The notes under the pieces are model-generated. The model did not search any database. It worked only from the letters and a program-made list of their open reading frames with translations, and was not told where the DNA came from. A stretch of 12,785 nt of DNA. Source: an uncultured Luteimonas sp. GTDB taxonomy: Bacteria; Pseudomonadota; Gammaproteobacteria; Xanthomonadales; Xanthomonadaceae. Both the position numbers and the translations under genes were made by a program. Of this stretch, positions 12,501 to 12,785 are shown piece by piece. Position 1 is the stretch's first letter. Every line of letters begins with the position of its first letter. Location of the stretch: the NCBI GenBank assembly GCA_938008415.1, contig CALLKI010000053.1, positions 1 to 12,785 of the forward strand. The letters run 5' to 3'.

Positions 12501-12785
12501 CTAGCGCCGGGCGGTCCTGCGGGCCGCCTTCTTCGCTGCCTTCTTCGCCGGGGCCTTGCGCGCCGTCTTCCTCGGCGCCGCCTTCTTCACCGCCTTGCGG
12601 GCGGTCTTCTTCGGCGCGGCCTTCCTCACCGCCTTGCGGGCCGGGGCCTTCCGGGCGACCTTCTTCACGGTCTTCTTTGCCGTCTTTCCGGCCGCCTTCT
12701 TCGCCGTGGCCTTCTTCGCCGTGGCCTTCTTCGCCGTGGCCTTCTTCGCCGTGGCCTTCTTCGCCGTGGCCTTCTTCGCCGTGGC
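12501..12785 (-). CDS. second histone H1-like Lys/Ala-rich protein, 5' end outside window
   Basis: This is a partial gene: 94 codons and a TAG stop at 12503-12501 are visible, and the frame is open to the window edge. Every residue is Lys, Ala, Thr, Arg, Pro, Val or Gly. The upstream visible part is a perfect A-T-A-K-K pentapeptide repeat. Towards the C-terminus come APRKTARKAPAKK-type blocks ending in ARRTARR. It lacks the folded C-terminal tail of its neighbour, so it is a pure H1-tail-like protein or the end of a larger protein whose folded part precedes the basic region. It is adjacent to, same strand as, and compositionally like the 11970-12434 gene, suggesting tandem duplication. The N-terminus cannot be seen. 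Confidence 0.7.
   Translation of the reverse strand, partial: ATAKKATAKKATAKKATAKKATAKKATAKKAAGKTAKKTVKKVARKAPARKAVRKAAPKKTARKAVKKAAPRKTARKAPAKKAAKKAARRTARR
12694..12785 (-). repeat. perfect 15-bp tandem repeat
   Basis: The unit gccttcttcgccgtg occurs six times in full without a mismatch (12694-12783) and continues to the window end. Each unit encodes one A-T-A-K-K pentapeptide, so gain or loss of units keeps the frame. The true copy number lies beyond the window. Confidence 0.95.

Noticed and set aside
12079..12504. Plus-strand frame of Phe/Ala/Arg repeats opposite the H1-like gene
   Set aside because: It looks like a hydrophobic repeat protein but is simply the complement of AAG/GCC codons. 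It has no SD, and the minus strand has the SD and the tail domain.
12694..12785. CRISPR array
   Set aside because: The repeats are contiguous 15-bp units without spacers, in frame within a Lys/Ala-rich coding region.

Overview
The window is GC-rich bacterial chromosome with tightly packed genes, strong G/C preference at third codon positions and good Shine-Dalgarno sites. The gene content suggests a gammaproteobacterium of the Xanthomonadaceae/Lysobacteraceae group (Lysobacter, Luteimonas or Pseudoxanthomonas type): GTP-dependent PEP carboxykinase, a separate NrdJb subunit of class II ribonucleotide reductase, lysine/alanine-rich H1-like proteins, and small secreted proteins of types I associate with that family. 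This placement is inference. No rRNA, tRNA, insertion sequence, integrase or CRISPR array was seen.

Layout. (1) 205-3651, plus strand: a three-gene operon of a TPR-fused aspartyl/asparaginyl beta-hydroxylase-like protein, a small secreted protein, and a second TPR protein fused to a putative 2OG-Fe(II) oxygenase. (2) 3813-4139, plus: a small exported protein with a Cys-TGSR-Cys motif, followed by hairpins. (3) 4374-6173, minus: GTP-type PEP carboxykinase, with an 18-bp near-perfect palindrome just upstream and, at 6395-6617, a possible frameshifted gene remnant. (4) 6622-8154 and 8298-8804, minus: an exported class C beta-lactamase-like serine hydrolase and a macrodomain protein. (5) 8805-9047: a divergent intergenic region with three perfect inverted repeats, leading to a RutG/UraA-type nucleobase permease (9048-10352, plus). 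(6) 10411-10887, minus: an exported YbjN-like protein. (7) 11128-12785, minus: nrdJb, an H1-like protein with a distinctive C-terminal tail, and the 3' end of a second H1-like gene that leaves the window inside a perfect 15-bp tandem repeat. Each gene of block 7 is followed by a GC-rich hairpin.

The most unusual signals are these. First, an A9 run in nrdJb contains an in-frame A AAA AAC heptamer, and a -1 shift there meets a stop two codons later. This resembles the dnaX frameshift site and would remove the C-terminal cysteine module. Second, two different TPR-fused oxygenases flank a secreted protein in one operon. Third, there is a prominent palindrome before pckG. Fourth, the H1-like genes are built from recent-looking repeats.
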